Part shown: positions 1 through 10,639 of the stretch, in pieces
How the letters are laid out: every line of letters starts with the position of its first letter
Numbering within the stretch: the stretch's first letter is position 1
Assembly (NCBI GenBank): GCA_965228215.1
Contig: OZ245800.1
Span: forward strand, 2,728,001 to 2,792,000
Length of the DNA stretch: 64,000 nt
Source: Maricaulis sp965228215
GTDB taxonomy: Bacteria > Pseudomonadota > Alphaproteobacteria > Caulobacterales > Maricaulaceae
Direction of reading: 5' to 3'
The notes under the pieces: generated by a model
Databases searched by the model: none
Told to the model about the DNA's origin: nothing
The model's input: only the letters and a program-made list of their open reading frames with translations
Position numbers and translations under genes: made by a program

Positions 1-82
1 TGGAGCACTGGTCGGAGGGGCGAGTCTGAAGGCCGAGGACTTTGCCGGAATCATCCGCGCCGCCGAACTGCAGCACCAGTAA
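1..82 (+). CDS. tpiA: Triose-phosphate isomerase, C-terminal end (partial)
   Basis: Only the last 26 codons are present, read from base 2 and ending in TAA. They contain GALVGGASLKAEDF, the phosphate-binding loop and final helix typical of triose-phosphate isomerase (glyceraldehyde-3-phosphate to dihydroxyacetone phosphate, cytoplasmic glycolysis). The 5' part lies outside the window. Neighbourhood supports the call, because tpiA lies close to secG in many alphaproteobacteria; here one regulatory gene separates them. Confidence 0.85.
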   Translation, partial: GALVGGASLKAEDFAGIIRAAELQHQ

Positions 83-156
83 GCGAATTGAAACCTCTTG
101 CCATGAACATGCGAGGTTGAATTCAATGGTGTAACCGTTCGAGGAGCGTCGCCTGA

Positions 157-1197
157 ATGGCTGACAAGGACTATGCCCGGGCCTCGGTATTGCTGTTTGA
201 CCCCGTCCACGTAAACCAGCGGACGACGCGTTACGCCCTGTTTGAAATCGGCTTTCGCCAGATTGAATGCGTGTCCAACCTCCGTGATTTCAAGGAATGC
301 ATCGAGGAATCCGGCCCGACCCTGATCGTGGCCGAGAGCAGCGCCACCGATCACGACGTCTTCAAGCTGGTGCGTTCCATCCGAAGTGGCGAGGTGGGCA
401 AGAATCCCTTCGTGGTGATCCTGCTGACGACCTGGGGCCGTGACACCACGCACATCAAGAAAGCGATCGAGTGCGGGGCAGATGATGTCATCGTGCGACC
501 CTTCTCGACGATGTTTGCCGAGGAGCGCGTCCGCGCCCTGATCAGCAATCGCAAGGAATTCATCGTCACCAGCGATTATATCGGCCCGGATCGTCGCAAG
601 GACGCCCAGCGCGAATCCAGCGCGCAATCGGTGAAGGTGCCCAATTTCCTGCAGGCGACCGTGAATGGTGACCAGGAGGCCCTGGCGACCGGCGCCAAAT
701 GGGTGAAGGAAGCCCAGCAGACCGTCGTGTCGGAGCGAATCCGCCGCGTGGCGATGCGTGCAGTCGTGGCCGTTGAGCTGCAGCTGGCACCGCGCGAAGA
801 GGGAGCACCAAGCCCGAAGCTGGATCATGAGGACCTCATTCGCACGGCCCGCGAACTGAAGATGCAGCTGATACGCGCGGAGCGCGGTGAAGCGGCGGAA
901 GTCGCGGAAGCGCTGATCGACCAGGTGAACTCGCTAGGTGAGGATGGAGGTGTCACGCCGCAATCCCTGCAGCTGGTCAAGGAATTGGCGATGGGAGCCT
1001 ATGCCGCCTATGCGAATGGCGACACGATCGAGCGTTCCAAGGACGAGATCGGCAAGACCGTCACGAATCTGCGCAAGCGCATTGCCGAGCGGGCTGAATC
1101 CGCCGCGGCCCGCCGTGCCGCGCGCGAGTCGCAGCAGGATGCAGATGAGGGTGCTGGCCAAGACGCCGCGCCTGGTATAAAACGCGCCGCCATGTGA
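157..1197 (+). CDS. Degenerate response-regulator receiver protein with a long C-terminal region
   Basis: A 346-residue soluble protein. Residues about 8-130 read as a CheY-like receiver: an acidic strand end (LLFD, D15), the central strand LIVAE and a final VIVRPF. The usual phospho-acceptor Asp is Glu60 and the usual Lys before PF is Arg114, so phosphorylation is doubtful and the Glu may mimic the phosphorylated state. A YIGPDRR motif follows at about 141-147. Residues 150-346 are helical and charged with no recognised output domain or HTH. The start is supported by GAGGAG ten bases upstream. It sits alone between tpiA and secG. Partner and function are unknown. Confidence 0.75.
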   Translation: MADKDYARASVLLFDPVHVNQRTTRYALFEIGFRQIECVSNLRDFKECIEESGPTLIVAESSATDHDVFKLVRSIRSGEVGKNPFVVILLTTWGRDTTHIKKAIECGADDVIVRPFSTMFAEERVRALISNRKEFIVTSDYIGPDRRKDAQRESSAQSVKVPNFLQATVNGDQEALATGAKWVKEAQQTVVSERIRRVAMRAVVAVELQLAPREEGAPSPKLDHEDLIRTARELKMQLIRAERGEAAEVAEALIDQVNSLGEDGGVTPQSLQLVKELAMGAYAAYANGDTIERSKDEIGKTVTNLRKRIAERAESAAARRAARESQQDADEGAGQDAAPGIKRAAM

Positions 1198-1274
1198 CCG
1201 GCTGCGGGCTTGATCGGTCGGGGATCGTCCCCAAATCAAGCTGCTGACGGTGTATCGATGAAACGGCGAAATTC

Positions 1275-1592
1275 ATGACGACTGTGCTTTTGATCATCCA
1301 GGTCCTGGTGGCCATTGCCCTGACCGGAGTCATTCTCCTGCAACGTTCCGAAGGCGGAGCGCTGGGTGTGGGCGGCAGCCCGGGCGGCATGATGTCGGGT
1401 CGCGGCGCTGCGAACGCACTGACGCGCACCACGATGATTCTCGGTGCGGTCTTCATCGCGAACTGCATTGCCATGGCGGTTCTCGCCGGCGGCAGCCCGA
1501 CGTCGAACAGCGTCACGGATATCGTTGAAGAAGCACCGCTGAGCGTGCCGGTCGAGGAAGAAACGCCGACCGGTGTGCCGACCGACGGCTAG
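1275..1592 (+). CDS. secG: Preprotein translocase subunit SecG
   Basis: 105 residues with two membrane segments (about 3-22 and 52-72) and the conserved segment LLQRSEGGALGVGG between them, followed by an acidic C-terminal tail. SecG is the small membrane subunit of the SecYEG channel and helps SecA-driven export across the inner membrane. Length and topology are normal for the family. It lies 55 bases upstream of pyrG in the same direction. Confidence 0.93.
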   Translation: MTTVLLIIQVLVAIALTGVILLQRSEGGALGVGGSPGGMMSGRGAANALTRTTMILGAVFIANCIAMAVLAGGSPTSNSVTDIVEEAPLSVPVEEETPTGVPTDG

Positions 1593-1646
1593 TTTTCCGC
1601 ACTCGCGTCTTTCAGTTCCAACGAATCTCGGATAATCAGACGGCCC

Positions 1647-3275
<1,629 letters not shown>

Positions 3276-3310
3276 GCCGCTTGCCAAATCTCTTTTTGCG
3301 GGTCGTGCGC

Positions 3311-5797
3311 TCAGTGGCCGGAGGCTGCGTCTGTCGCCGCTGATGCGGGGTCGGAGGACCGGGCCGTGGGCTCAAGCGCGTCGAGGATCGTGTCTACGAG
3401 TGCGGCTTTCTCGAAGGGTTTCGAGACGAAGGCATTCATGCCCTCTGCCAGCAGGCTGCGACGGGTCTCGGGCAGGGCATCTGCGGATAGTGCAATCGCC
3501 GGAATGTCCGCCCAGGCCTCGCCGCCGGAACGGATCGCCTGGATGGTTTCGAGCCCGTTCATCTTCGGCATGTGCTGGTCGAGCAGGATGAGATCGAATG
3601 TCTTCCTCTGCAGGAGTTCCAGGGCCTCAACACCATTTTCGGCTTCGGTGATCGCGGCGCCATAGGGTTCCAGCAGGTGTTTACCGACGATGCGATTGGT
3701 GGCGACATCATCGACCAGCAGGATCCGGCAATTGGCGAGCAGGGCGGCATCGCTGTTGCGGAGCCCGTCTTCCTCTGCCGGCTGACCGGCGTTCTCCGCG
3801 ATCCGGGCCGGTAGATCCAGGGTGAAAGTCGAGCCCTGGCCCGGCGTGCTCGACACGCGGGTTTCCCCGCCCATGAGCTGACAGAGCTTGCGCGTGATCG
3901 ACAGGCCGAGCCCGGTGCCGCCGAAATCATTCTTCGCTGTCGCTACGGCCTGGGTGTAGTCGGCAAAAAGACTATCCAGCACGTCGGCTTCAATTCCACT
4001 GCCCGTATCACTCACATCGATACGCAGGGCGAACAGGCCGTCATCGGAGGTGTCATACGCTCCGTAGGCGCGGAGAGAGACCTGTCCCTCATCGGTGAAT
4101 TTGACCGCGTTAGAGACCAGGTTGGACAGGCATTGGCGCACGCGGAGTGGATCCAGCACGAGGCAGTCGGGAATGCCGGAATCGATCTCGGCCTCGAGCG
4201 CGATGCCTTTCTGGTCGGCCTTCGTCCGGAAGAGATCCGCTACCGACTGGATCTCGGCGCGCAGATCCATTGCCTGCGGTTCGATATCCAGTTTGCCAGC
4301 TTCGATCTTGGACAGGTCCAGCACATCATCCACGAGCTCGCGCAGGCGCGTGCCCGATTGCAGCAGGACCGATAATTGTTCGGACTGTCGATCCGTCAGG
4401 TCGCTCGAGGAGAGCGCCTGGGCCATGCCGAGAATGCCATTGAGAGGCGTCCGGATCTCATGGCTCATATTGGCCACGAAGACGGTCTTGGCCTCATCAG
4501 CCGCAGACGCCGCGCGCGCCTGGCTCTCCGCTGCCTGTTTCTCCAGCTGGAGCTTGACCACGGCGTCCTTCTTGACCTGTTCCACGGCACGGGCGAGGGC
4601 GCCGATTTCGCCGGCCTTCTGACTGTGTGGAACCGCGTGGTCCAGCTTGCCGGCTGCCAGTTCAAGGGCGGCATCGGCGATGTCCTTGAGAGGCCGGGAT
4701 TCGCTGACCGCATAGACGGCAGTGGCGATGGCGGTGAGGCCGGTGACCAGCAAGGCGAGCAGGGTGAGGTCGCGTGTGAGCCCCTGCGCGGAGGCGAACG
4801 CCTCGTCGATTGCCTGGGATGCGACCACGCCCCAGCGCGATCCGTGGAACTCGATATGGGTGTAGGCTGCGATCACCGGCGTGCCGGAAAAATCCGTCAT
4901 CTCGGTAATGCCCTGCGGCGCGCTTGCCATCGTTTCAGCGAGCTCCGGACTCACTGCCTGCGAAAGCACCACGTCCAGCTCGCGACCTTCCGGCCGCGAA
5001 CGCAGTAATCCATCTGCTCCAACCACATAGGACTGGATCGTCTCCCCAAACCCGGTCGGTCGATTGATGAGCCGGTTCAGATGCTCCACGTCGATCTGCA
5101 CCGCCAGCACGCCGAAATGCGTGCCTTCATAGCCATGGATCGGCGTTGCCAGGAAGGCGGCGGGGATATCGCCTGAAGGGCCATACCGGTCGAGATCGTC
5201 GAAGGCGATTTCGCCGGGATTGATTTCGAGCGCGTTACGATAGGCGCGTGCGAGCCCGGTCTCGGAAAGTGGACCGCTGGCCAGATTGGTCCCGAAATCC
5301 TCTTCCTTCACGGCGGTGTAGAGCAGATTGCCGTCCGCATCGATCAGGAAGACGTCGTAATAACTGCCCTCGCGATGATAGGTGCGCATGTCCGCGTGGA
5401 TGCGCGCATGGACTTCGCTGTAGCTCGAACCGTCACCGGCGTCCGCCAGCTCGATGCGTTCATCGGCCGGATGCGGGTTCTCGGTGATGTAGAGCGAGCG
5501 GAGAATGGAGGCGGCGTCCGGACCCAGCTCCGCCCAGGCGTCGCGCATCTCGTAGAGACCGGTAATGGTCTCCGTCCGGGCGGCCATGCGGATCGCGGCG
5601 CGTTCCGTTAGATAGAGATAGCCGCCGAGATCGTCGGCCCGCTCCTCGATGACGACGGTCAGGACGTGACCAGCGGTGTCGCGGGCTGTTTCAGTGGACC
5701 GCATGATGCTGGCGACGCCGAGAATGCCGCCGAGGACGACACTGCTCAGGGCGGCTGCGAGGCCGAAGCGCCAGATGATGCTGCGCAGAATGCTCAT
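3311..5797 (-). CDS. Membrane hybrid sensor histidine kinase with Cache-type sensor and C-terminal receiver
   Basis: 828 residues. Order: membrane segment 10-30; extracytoplasmic sensor about 35-340 with a double-Cache look (YYDVFLIDADGNLLYTAV and FGVLAVQIDVEHL); membrane segment 343-363; HAMP about 365-415; short coiled coil; HisKA with phospho-acceptor His446 in VANMSHEIRTPLNG; HATPase with DTGSGI (597-602) and GGTGLGL (626-632); receiver with acceptor Asp740 and Lys793. All catalytic positions are intact. It probably senses a small periplasmic ligand and passes phosphate to its own receiver or onward. No partner regulator lies next to it, so it is an orphan and the signal is unknown. Confidence 0.92.
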   Translation of the reverse strand: MSILRSIIWRFGLAAALSSVVLGGILGVASIMRSTETARDTAGHVLTVVIEERADDLGGYLYLTERAAIRMAARTETITGLYEMRDAWAELGPDAASILRSLYITENPHPADERIELADAGDGSSYSEVHARIHADMRTYHREGSYYDVFLIDADGNLLYTAVKEEDFGTNLASGPLSETGLARAYRNALEINPGEIAFDDLDRYGPSGDIPAAFLATPIHGYEGTHFGVLAVQIDVEHLNRLINRPTGFGETIQSYVVGADGLLRSRPEGRELDVVLSQAVSPELAETMASAPQGITEMTDFSGTPVIAAYTHIEFHGSRWGVVASQAIDEAFASAQGLTRDLTLLALLVTGLTAIATAVYAVSESRPLKDIADAALELAAGKLDHAVPHSQKAGEIGALARAVEQVKKDAVVKLQLEKQAAESQARAASAADEAKTVFVANMSHEIRTPLNGILGMAQALSSSDLTDRQSEQLSVLLQSGTRLRELVDDVLDLSKIEAGKLDIEPQAMDLRAEIQSVADLFRTKADQKGIALEAEIDSGIPDCLVLDPLRVRQCLSNLVSNAVKFTDEGQVSLRAYGAYDTSDDGLFALRIDVSDTGSGIEADVLDSLFADYTQAVATAKNDFGGTGLGLSITRKLCQLMGGETRVSSTPGQGSTFTLDLPARIAENAGQPAEEDGLRNSDAALLANCRILLVDDVATNRIVGKHLLEPYGAAITEAENGVEALELLQRKTFDLILLDQHMPKMNGLETIQAIRSGGEAWADIPAIALSADALPETRRSLLAEGMNAFVSKPFEKAALVDTILDALEPTARSSDPASAATDAASGH

Positions 5798-5940
5798 GAC
5801 CGAATCACGTTGCAGGAAACCGGTCTCTTTCTACGTCACCCCACTGTTTTAGTGGTTAAGTATATTATGCACCGGACGTATCAGATTATTCCTGCGTATT
5901 CAGTTCACTAGGCGCGCCGGCACGCGCAGGTGGAGTCTTG

Positions 5941-5996
5941 GCGAAAACAAGCCTGAGATTGCTGCCGGACGTCCTCGTCCGGAAGACCGTTTTCGC
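5941..5996. other. Nested inverted repeat between two leftward genes
   Basis: Outer arms GCGAAAAC (5941-5948) and GTTTTCGC (5989-5996) are perfect complements and enclose a second perfect 6-bp hairpin, CCGGAC (5965-5970) with GTCCGG (5977-5982). The structure lies just past the stop of the decarboxylase gene and upstream of the hybrid kinase, both on the minus strand. It could act as a transcript end for the former. No T-run follows the inner stem, so an intrinsic terminator is not certain. Confidence 0.4.
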
Positions 5997-5999
5997 AGG

Positions 6000-7412
6000 T
6001 CAGAGCGATGTTGTTGCGCTGATTTCCGAGATGATCCTCACGGCGTCCATCACGTCCTGCCGCGTCGTGTCGAACTGGCCGACCTGGAATCGGATCACAA
6101 AGACGCCGTCATGGCTGGTTTGGGTGAGATAGGTCCGGCCATCGGCGTTGATGGCTTCCAGCAGGCGACGCGTGGCCGTTTCAGACTCGCGATTCCCGTC
6201 CGGTTCGAAGCGGAAGCTGAACAGGCTGAACCGGGGCCGCGACGTGATCCGGAAACCGGGCAGGGCGGCGATGGCGGTTTCCGCCTCCCGCGCCCAGGCG
6301 ATGTGGTTGCGGATGCGGGTGCGCAGGCCCTCGACACCGTAGGCCCGCATTAGGAACCAGAGTTTCAGCGCGCGGAAGCGGCGCCCCAGCGGCACGGTCC
6401 ACTCATTGTAATTGACGATCTCGTCCGAACCGAGCGTCTCCAGATATTCCGGACGCAGGCCCAGTGTGCGCACCTGGGGTGTCGGTTCTTTGAGAAACTG
6501 GATCGAGCAATCGAATTGCGCGCCCAGCCATTTGTGCGGATTGAACACGACGGAATCGGCGCGTTCGACTCCGGTCCAGCCGGCCCGTTGTTCCGGACAG
6601 ATCATGGCTGAACCGGCCCAGGCAGCGTCCACATGCGTGAACAGGTCTTCCGCTTCGGCGACATCCATGATGGCGTCCAGATCATCGCAGGCGCCGATCG
6701 ATGTCCCGCCGGTACAGGCGATGATACCTGCCGGCAGATAGCCGTTTGCCCTGTCGGCGGCGATGGCTTCGCGCAGGGCGTCGGCCCGCATGGCGTAGTC
6801 ATCATCGGTATCGATCTTCACCAGATTGGCCTGGCCGATCCCGGCGAGGCGGACGGCCTTGTCGATCGAGGAATGCGTCTGGGCCGAGGCGTATATCCTC
6901 AGGCGCGGCTGGCCCGACAAACCTTCCTCCAGACCTTTCCAGCCCAGCGCCCGTTCACGCATGGTCAGGACGGCGCATAGTGTCGCGGTCGTTGCCGTGT
7001 CGTGGATGACTCCCTGCATGCCGTCCGGCAGGTCGAGGGCTTGTCGCATCCAGTCGACGACACGGGTCTCCAGCTCCGTTGCGGCGGGCGAGGTCTGCCA
7101 CAGCATGCATTGCGCGGCGATCGTGTTGACCAATTGTTCGGCGAGCATGGAGGCCGGAGCCGCATTGGCCGGGAAATAGGCAAAGAAACGCGGATGCTGC
7201 CAATGCGTCATGCCCGGCATGATGATCGTTTCGAAATCCTCGAAGATCCGCTCGAAGGCCTCGGCCTGTTCAGGCGGTGAGGCCGGCAATTGCGCGAGGA
7301 CATCCCCGGGCTCCAGATCCGGGCAGACCGGCCGGTTGCGCAGATCCTTGAGATAATCCGCTGACCATTCGGCAAAACGGATCGACCAGTCGCGATAGTC
7401 TTCCAGTTGCAA
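6000..7412 (-). CDS. Group II PLP-dependent decarboxylase (aromatic-L-amino-acid decarboxylase type)
   Basis: 470 residues, normal for the family. The PLP lysine is Lys294 in NPHKWLG. HVDAAWAGSA holds Asp262, which pairs with the pyridine nitrogen, and His180 in AQTHSSID stacks on the ring. The start of the fold shows HPRFFAYFP. Members decarboxylate tyrosine, DOPA, tryptophan or related acids in the cytoplasm; substrate cannot be read from sequence. The start is TTG, chosen because a GGAG lies eight bases upstream and the protein then begins at the expected N-terminal helix. It is a single gene, with the hybrid kinase downstream. Confidence 0.9.
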   Translation of the reverse strand: MQLEDYRDWSIRFAEWSADYLKDLRNRPVCPDLEPGDVLAQLPASPPEQAEAFERIFEDFETIIMPGMTHWQHPRFFAYFPANAAPASMLAEQLVNTIAAQCMLWQTSPAATELETRVVDWMRQALDLPDGMQGVIHDTATTATLCAVLTMRERALGWKGLEEGLSGQPRLRIYASAQTHSSIDKAVRLAGIGQANLVKIDTDDDYAMRADALREAIAADRANGYLPAGIIACTGGTSIGACDDLDAIMDVAEAEDLFTHVDAAWAGSAMICPEQRAGWTGVERADSVVFNPHKWLGAQFDCSIQFLKEPTPQVRTLGLRPEYLETLGSDEIVNYNEWTVPLGRRFRALKLWFLMRAYGVEGLRTRIRNHIAWAREAETAIAALPGFRITSRPRFSLFSFRFEPDGNRESETATRRLLEAINADGRTYLTQTSHDGVFVIRFQVGQFDTTRQDVMDAVRIISEISATTSL

Positions 7413-7550
7413 TTTCTCGCTCCGGGCGGCTTGATGTCAGGGCTGGCGAGATGACGAGGATTTCATCATCTCGGATGCATCCGGAATGGGCGTCCGGTGC
7501 ATCATGGGTACAGGCTCGCGCCTTTTCGGGCGCCAGGCAGGGAGAATGAC

Positions 7551-8189
7551 ATGAAACAATTGACCTCGGCACTCGCCATTGCAGCCGGTCTGTCCGTGGC
7601 CGCCCACGCGCAGGACAGCCGCGATATCGACGTGGCTGAATTCGACTCCATCGATGCCGGTGGCGGCATGCGCCTCGTCGTGACGGTGGGTGAGGCCCAG
7701 AGTGTGCGCCTCGTTGGCGATGCAGATGAGTTTGATGATGTGGAAATCGATGTTCGCCGAGGCGAACTCGATATCGACCAGGATTCCGGCTGGTTCGGCC
7801 GCCGCAGCAGTCTGGATGTCACCGTGGAAGTGACGGTGCCGTCTCTCGACGAGCTGGATGTCGGGCGGGGAATCAATGCCGAGGTGACCGGCATTTCGAG
7901 TGACCAGCTGTGGGTCGATGTCAGCACGGGTGCCCGGCTGGAAGTCTCCGGCACGTGCGGCGATCTCGAAGTCGACCTGTCCACAGGTGCCGTCATGTAT
8001 GGCGACAGCCTTGTTTGCGAGAATGTCGATGTCGACGCCTCGACCGGCGCGTCCGGCCGCCTGCACGCTAGCGAAAGCGCCAGTGCGCGCGCGTCCACCG
8101 GTGCCAGTATCCGCGTTTCCGGCAGTCCGTCGCGGCGCGATGCCCGCAGTTCGCTGGGCGGAAGTGTGCGTTTCGACCGCAGCAGCTGA
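7551..8189 (+). CDS. Secreted DUF2807-type (head GIN domain) protein
   Basis: 212 residues starting MKQLTSALAIAAGLSVAAHAQ, a clear Sec signal peptide cleaved near AHA-Q. An in-frame upstream start at 7497 was rejected because it lacks a signal peptide; GGGAGA lies before the chosen ATG. The mature part (AEFDSIDAGGGMRLVVTVGE..., then stacked D-x-STGA repeats such as VDVSTGARLEVSG and VDLSTGAVMYG) matches the DUF2807 family, a periplasmic or surface beta-helix of unknown role. Two Cys flank the repeats. The C-terminus is Ser/Arg rich. No partner gene is obvious. Confidence 0.8.
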   Translation: MKQLTSALAIAAGLSVAAHAQDSRDIDVAEFDSIDAGGGMRLVVTVGEAQSVRLVGDADEFDDVEIDVRRGELDIDQDSGWFGRRSSLDVTVEVTVPSLDELDVGRGINAEVTGISSDQLWVDVSTGARLEVSGTCGDLEVDLSTGAVMYGDSLVCENVDVDASTGASGRLHASESASARASTGASIRVSGSPSRRDARSSLGGSVRFDRSS

Positions 8190-8209
8190 GACAGGCTTGA
8201 ATCGAGTGC

Positions 8210-8238
8210 TTGCCTAGTCCCGGTGAAGCAGGTATACG
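8210..8238 (+). promoter_or_regulatory. Candidate sigma-70 type promoter of rpmF
   Basis: TTGCCT (8210-8215), a 17-base spacer and TATACG (8233-8238) give a good match in sequence and spacing to a housekeeping promoter, about 60 bases before the rpmF start. Prediction only. Confidence 0.5.
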
Positions 8239-8299
8239 GCGCGGCTCACGGTCGACCCCGCGTCGGCCCCTGCAAGTATTTGATAGTGTGGAGAGCCTG

Positions 8300-8482
8300 A
8301 TGGCCGTCCCTAAGAGAAAAGTCAGCCCGAGCAAGCGCGGCATGCGCCGTGCCCACGACTCGCTGTCCAACCCGGTCTACGTCGAAGACCAGGATTCCGG
8401 CGAACTGCGCCGTCCGCACCACGTCGACCTCAAGTCGGGCATGTATCGCGGCCGCCAGATCCTGGAGCCGAAGGACGACTGA
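8300..8482 (+). CDS. rpmF: 50S ribosomal protein L32
   Basis: 60 residues starting MAVPKRKVSPSKRGMRRAHD, the L32 signature, with HHVDLKSGMYRGRQIL at the C-terminal half. This is the alphaproteobacterial form without the zinc-binding Cys pairs. The ATG at 8300 is chosen over a longer upstream frame because it begins exactly at the conserved MAVPKRK. It has its own predicted promoter and a terminator downstream, so it is probably monocistronic. Confidence 0.96.
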   Translation: MAVPKRKVSPSKRGMRRAHDSLSNPVYVEDQDSGELRRPHHVDLKSGMYRGRQILEPKDD

Positions 8483-8506
8483 TCCTCGTCCGTTACGGAA
8501 TTGAAG

Positions 8507-8540
8507 AGCGCGGTCCGCTTCCGGCAGGCCGCGCTTTTCT
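8507..8540 (+). terminator. Intrinsic terminator after rpmF
   Basis: AGCGCGG (8507-8513) pairs with CCGCGCT (8529-8535) and is followed by TTTCTT. The position, 25 bases after the rpmF stop, supports transcript release. Confidence 0.6.
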
Positions 8541-8656
8541 TGTTGGCGTATTGCCTGTGTCCTGCGACCCGGCCCGCAACCGATTGCGCAATGCGGCTAT
8601 GCGCGCACATCCTGCAGAAATCGCAAAACGTTTGCGCTAACACGACTGGGCAGGCC

Positions 8657-8684
8657 TTGCACTGCGCAAGCGCTGGGTTATGAA
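8657..8684 (+). promoter_or_regulatory. Candidate promoter of eno
   Basis: TTGCAC (8657-8662), 16 bases, TATGAA (8679-8684), about 32 bases before the enolase ATG. Moderate match only; the surrounding 180 bases after the rpmF terminator hold no gene. Confidence 0.35.
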
Positions 8685-8715
8685 GCGCGCAGGATATTCT
8701 GCAGGGACAGTTTCC

Positions 8716-9990
8716 ATGACCGCTATCACCGATATTGCCGCCCGCGAGATTCTCGACAGCCGCGGCAATCCGACCGTTGAAGTTGACGTGCATCTGGAGG
8801 ACGGCAGTTTTGGCCGGGCCGCAGTACCGTCCGGCGCCTCGACGGGCGCACATGAGGCGGTCGAGAAGCGCGATGGCGGCGAGCGCTATCTCGGCAAGGG
8901 CGTGCAGCAGGCGGTCGACGCGGTCGAGGGCGAGATCTTCGAGACCCTGGCCGGGTTCGACGCCGAGGATCAGCGCACGATCGATACAGCCCTGCTGGAA
9001 CTGGACGGCACGTCCAACAAGGCCCGCCTGGGCGCCAATGCGACGCTGGGTGTGTCCATGGCCGTCGCCAAGGCCGCTGCCGATGCCCAGGGCCTGCCGC
9101 TCTATCGTTATGTCGGCGGCCTCAATGCCCGCGTCCTGCCCACGCCGATGATGAATATCCTCAATGGCGGCGCCCACGCGGACAATCCGATCGATTTTCA
9201 GGAATTCATGATCATGCCGGTTGGCATGGCCAGCTTCTCCGATTCCCTGCGCTGCGGTGCCGAGATCTTCCATTCGCTCAAGGCGCGCCTCAAGGCTGAC
9301 GGTCTGAACACGAATGTCGGTGATGAGGGCGGTTTCGCGCCGAACATCGCCACGGCGGAACAGGCCCTCGACGTGGTCATGGCGGCCATCGAGGCGGCCG
9401 GCTATCGCCCGGGCGAGGATGTCACCCTCGCGCTGGACGTGGCCTCCACGGAATTCTTCAAGGACGGGCGTTACGTCCTGGAAGGTGCGGGCACGGATTA
9501 CGATGCGGATGGTTTCGCGCAATATCTCGAAGAACTCGTCGGCAAATACCCGATCGTCTCCATCGAGGACGGCATGGCCGAGGATGACTGGGATGGCTGG
9601 AAAGCTCTCACAGATCGGCTTGACGGTAAGTGCCAACTGGTCGGCGATGATCTCTTCGTCACTAATCCGGAACGCCTGATCCACGGTATCGAGATCGGTG
9701 CGGCCAATGCGATCCTGGTGAAGGTCAACCAGATCGGCACGCTGTCGGAGACGCTCGACGCGGTCGAGACGGCACTGCGGTCCGGCTATGGCGCTGTAAT
9801 GTCCCACCGCTCCGGCGAGACCGAGGACGCCACGATCGCCGATCTGGCGGTCGCGACCAATTGCGGACAGATCAAGACGGGGTCCCTGGCGCGCTCAGAC
9901 CGGACGGCCAAATACAACCAGCTTCTGCGCATCGAGGCGGAATTGGGTGAGGGCGGTGTCTATGCCGGCGACAGCGGTATCAACTGCTGA
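8716..9990 (+). CDS. eno: Enolase
   Basis: 424 residues; converts 2-phosphoglycerate to phosphoenolpyruvate. Starts MTAITDIAAREILDSRGNPT, the usual family start; an in-frame ATG 36 bases upstream is not conserved-looking and was rejected. Conserved parts include PSGASTGAHEAVE, GDEGGFAPN, the Mg ligands in LALDVASTEF and SIEDGMAEDDW, and VMSHRSGETED near the end. Full length and intact. It begins the metabolic run that continues with the FtsB-like gene and the PDH operon, but a strong terminator separates it from them. Confidence 0.98.
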   Translation: MTAITDIAAREILDSRGNPTVEVDVHLEDGSFGRAAVPSGASTGAHEAVEKRDGGERYLGKGVQQAVDAVEGEIFETLAGFDAEDQRTIDTALLELDGTSNKARLGANATLGVSMAVAKAAADAQGLPLYRYVGGLNARVLPTPMMNILNGGAHADNPIDFQEFMIMPVGMASFSDSLRCGAEIFHSLKARLKADGLNTNVGDEGGFAPNIATAEQALDVVMAAIEAAGYRPGEDVTLALDVASTEFFKDGRYVLEGAGTDYDADGFAQYLEELVGKYPIVSIEDGMAEDDWDGWKALTDRLDGKCQLVGDDLFVTNPERLIHGIEIGAANAILVKVNQIGTLSETLDAVETALRSGYGAVMSHRSGETEDATIADLAVATNCGQIKTGSLARSDRTAKYNQLLRIEAELGEGGVYAGDSGINC

Positions 9991-10013
9991 GCGCAAGCGA
10001 CTCATTAGACTGA

Positions 10014-10045
10014 CAAAACCCCGCTCCGGTAGGCGCGGGGTTTTG
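10014..10045 (+). terminator. Strong intrinsic terminator after eno
   Basis: CAAAACCCCGC (10014-10024) and GCGGGGTTTTG (10035-10045) are perfect 11-base complements around a 10-base loop. The A-tract and T-tract at the base make it effective on either strand. It lies 24 bases after the eno stop. Confidence 0.9.
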
Positions 10046-10150
10046 CATTTCTGAATCAAGTATTGAGGTCCGCGTAACGCTTCTTTCAGGATGAATCGCG
10101 AGGATGTCACCCATAACGGTCGCAAAGGCCGCACGATAAAGGGTGACCCG

Positions 10151-10456
10151 GTGGACTCCGTCAAACAACCCGTTCCGAGCTTCTTTCTCGCTGTGGCGAT
10201 TGCCTATTTCGGCTATCACGCGCTGACGGGCGAGCAGGGCGTGCTGAACTGGATTGTGGTCCAGAACGAGATCCACGAAGTCGAGCTTGAACTCGTAGAG
10301 GCGCGCGCCGAACGCGAAGCCCTCGAACTGACGGCGGCCCGCCTGCGCTCCGAAAGCCTGGATCTCGATTATGTCGAGGAACGGGCACGCGCCATTCTCA
10401 ACGTGGCCCATCCGCGCGAATTCCACGTGCGGATCGATCCCGACCCGGCACGCTGA
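10151..10456 (+). CDS. FtsB/DivIC-like septum formation initiator
   Basis: 101 residues: a short cytoplasmic N-terminus, one membrane helix (about 9-26, FFLAVAIAYFGYHALTG), then a coiled coil (about 33-75, EIHEVELELVEARAEREALE) and YVEERARAILNVAHPREF, typical of the FtsB/DivIC family that links FtsL and FtsQ in the divisome. GTG at 10151 is chosen because AAAGGG lies seven bases upstream; the ATG at 10091 lacks a well-spaced ribosome site and would add a 20-residue polar tail. The position between eno and pdhA is standard for alphaproteobacteria. Confidence 0.8.
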   Translation: MDSVKQPVPSFFLAVAIAYFGYHALTGEQGVLNWIVVQNEIHEVELELVEARAEREALELTAARLRSESLDLDYVEERARAILNVAHPREFHVRIDPDPAR

Positions 10457-10639
10457 TTATCCTCCTATCGCTGACAGAACGGGCGCTATGCGCCTGATTT
10501 CCCGTGCCTGATCTCCGGGCATTCGCATCCTCTTACATGGCGAAATTTCGCTGAGGCGCTTGCAGTCCGCGGGCGCTTTCTGTTATGGGGCGACAAGACG
10601 CAATTGGGAGCGCGAACATTAAATTTCGCGTGCGAAGTA

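Noticed and set aside
5938..6132. Small plus-strand frame in the gap before the hybrid kinase
   Set aside because: It overlaps the 3' end of the decarboxylase and the inverted repeat, with no family features.
8377..9807. Long minus-strand frame opposite eno
   Set aside because: Enolase is unambiguous on the plus strand; the opposite reading has no motif, no ribosome site and runs through rpmF.
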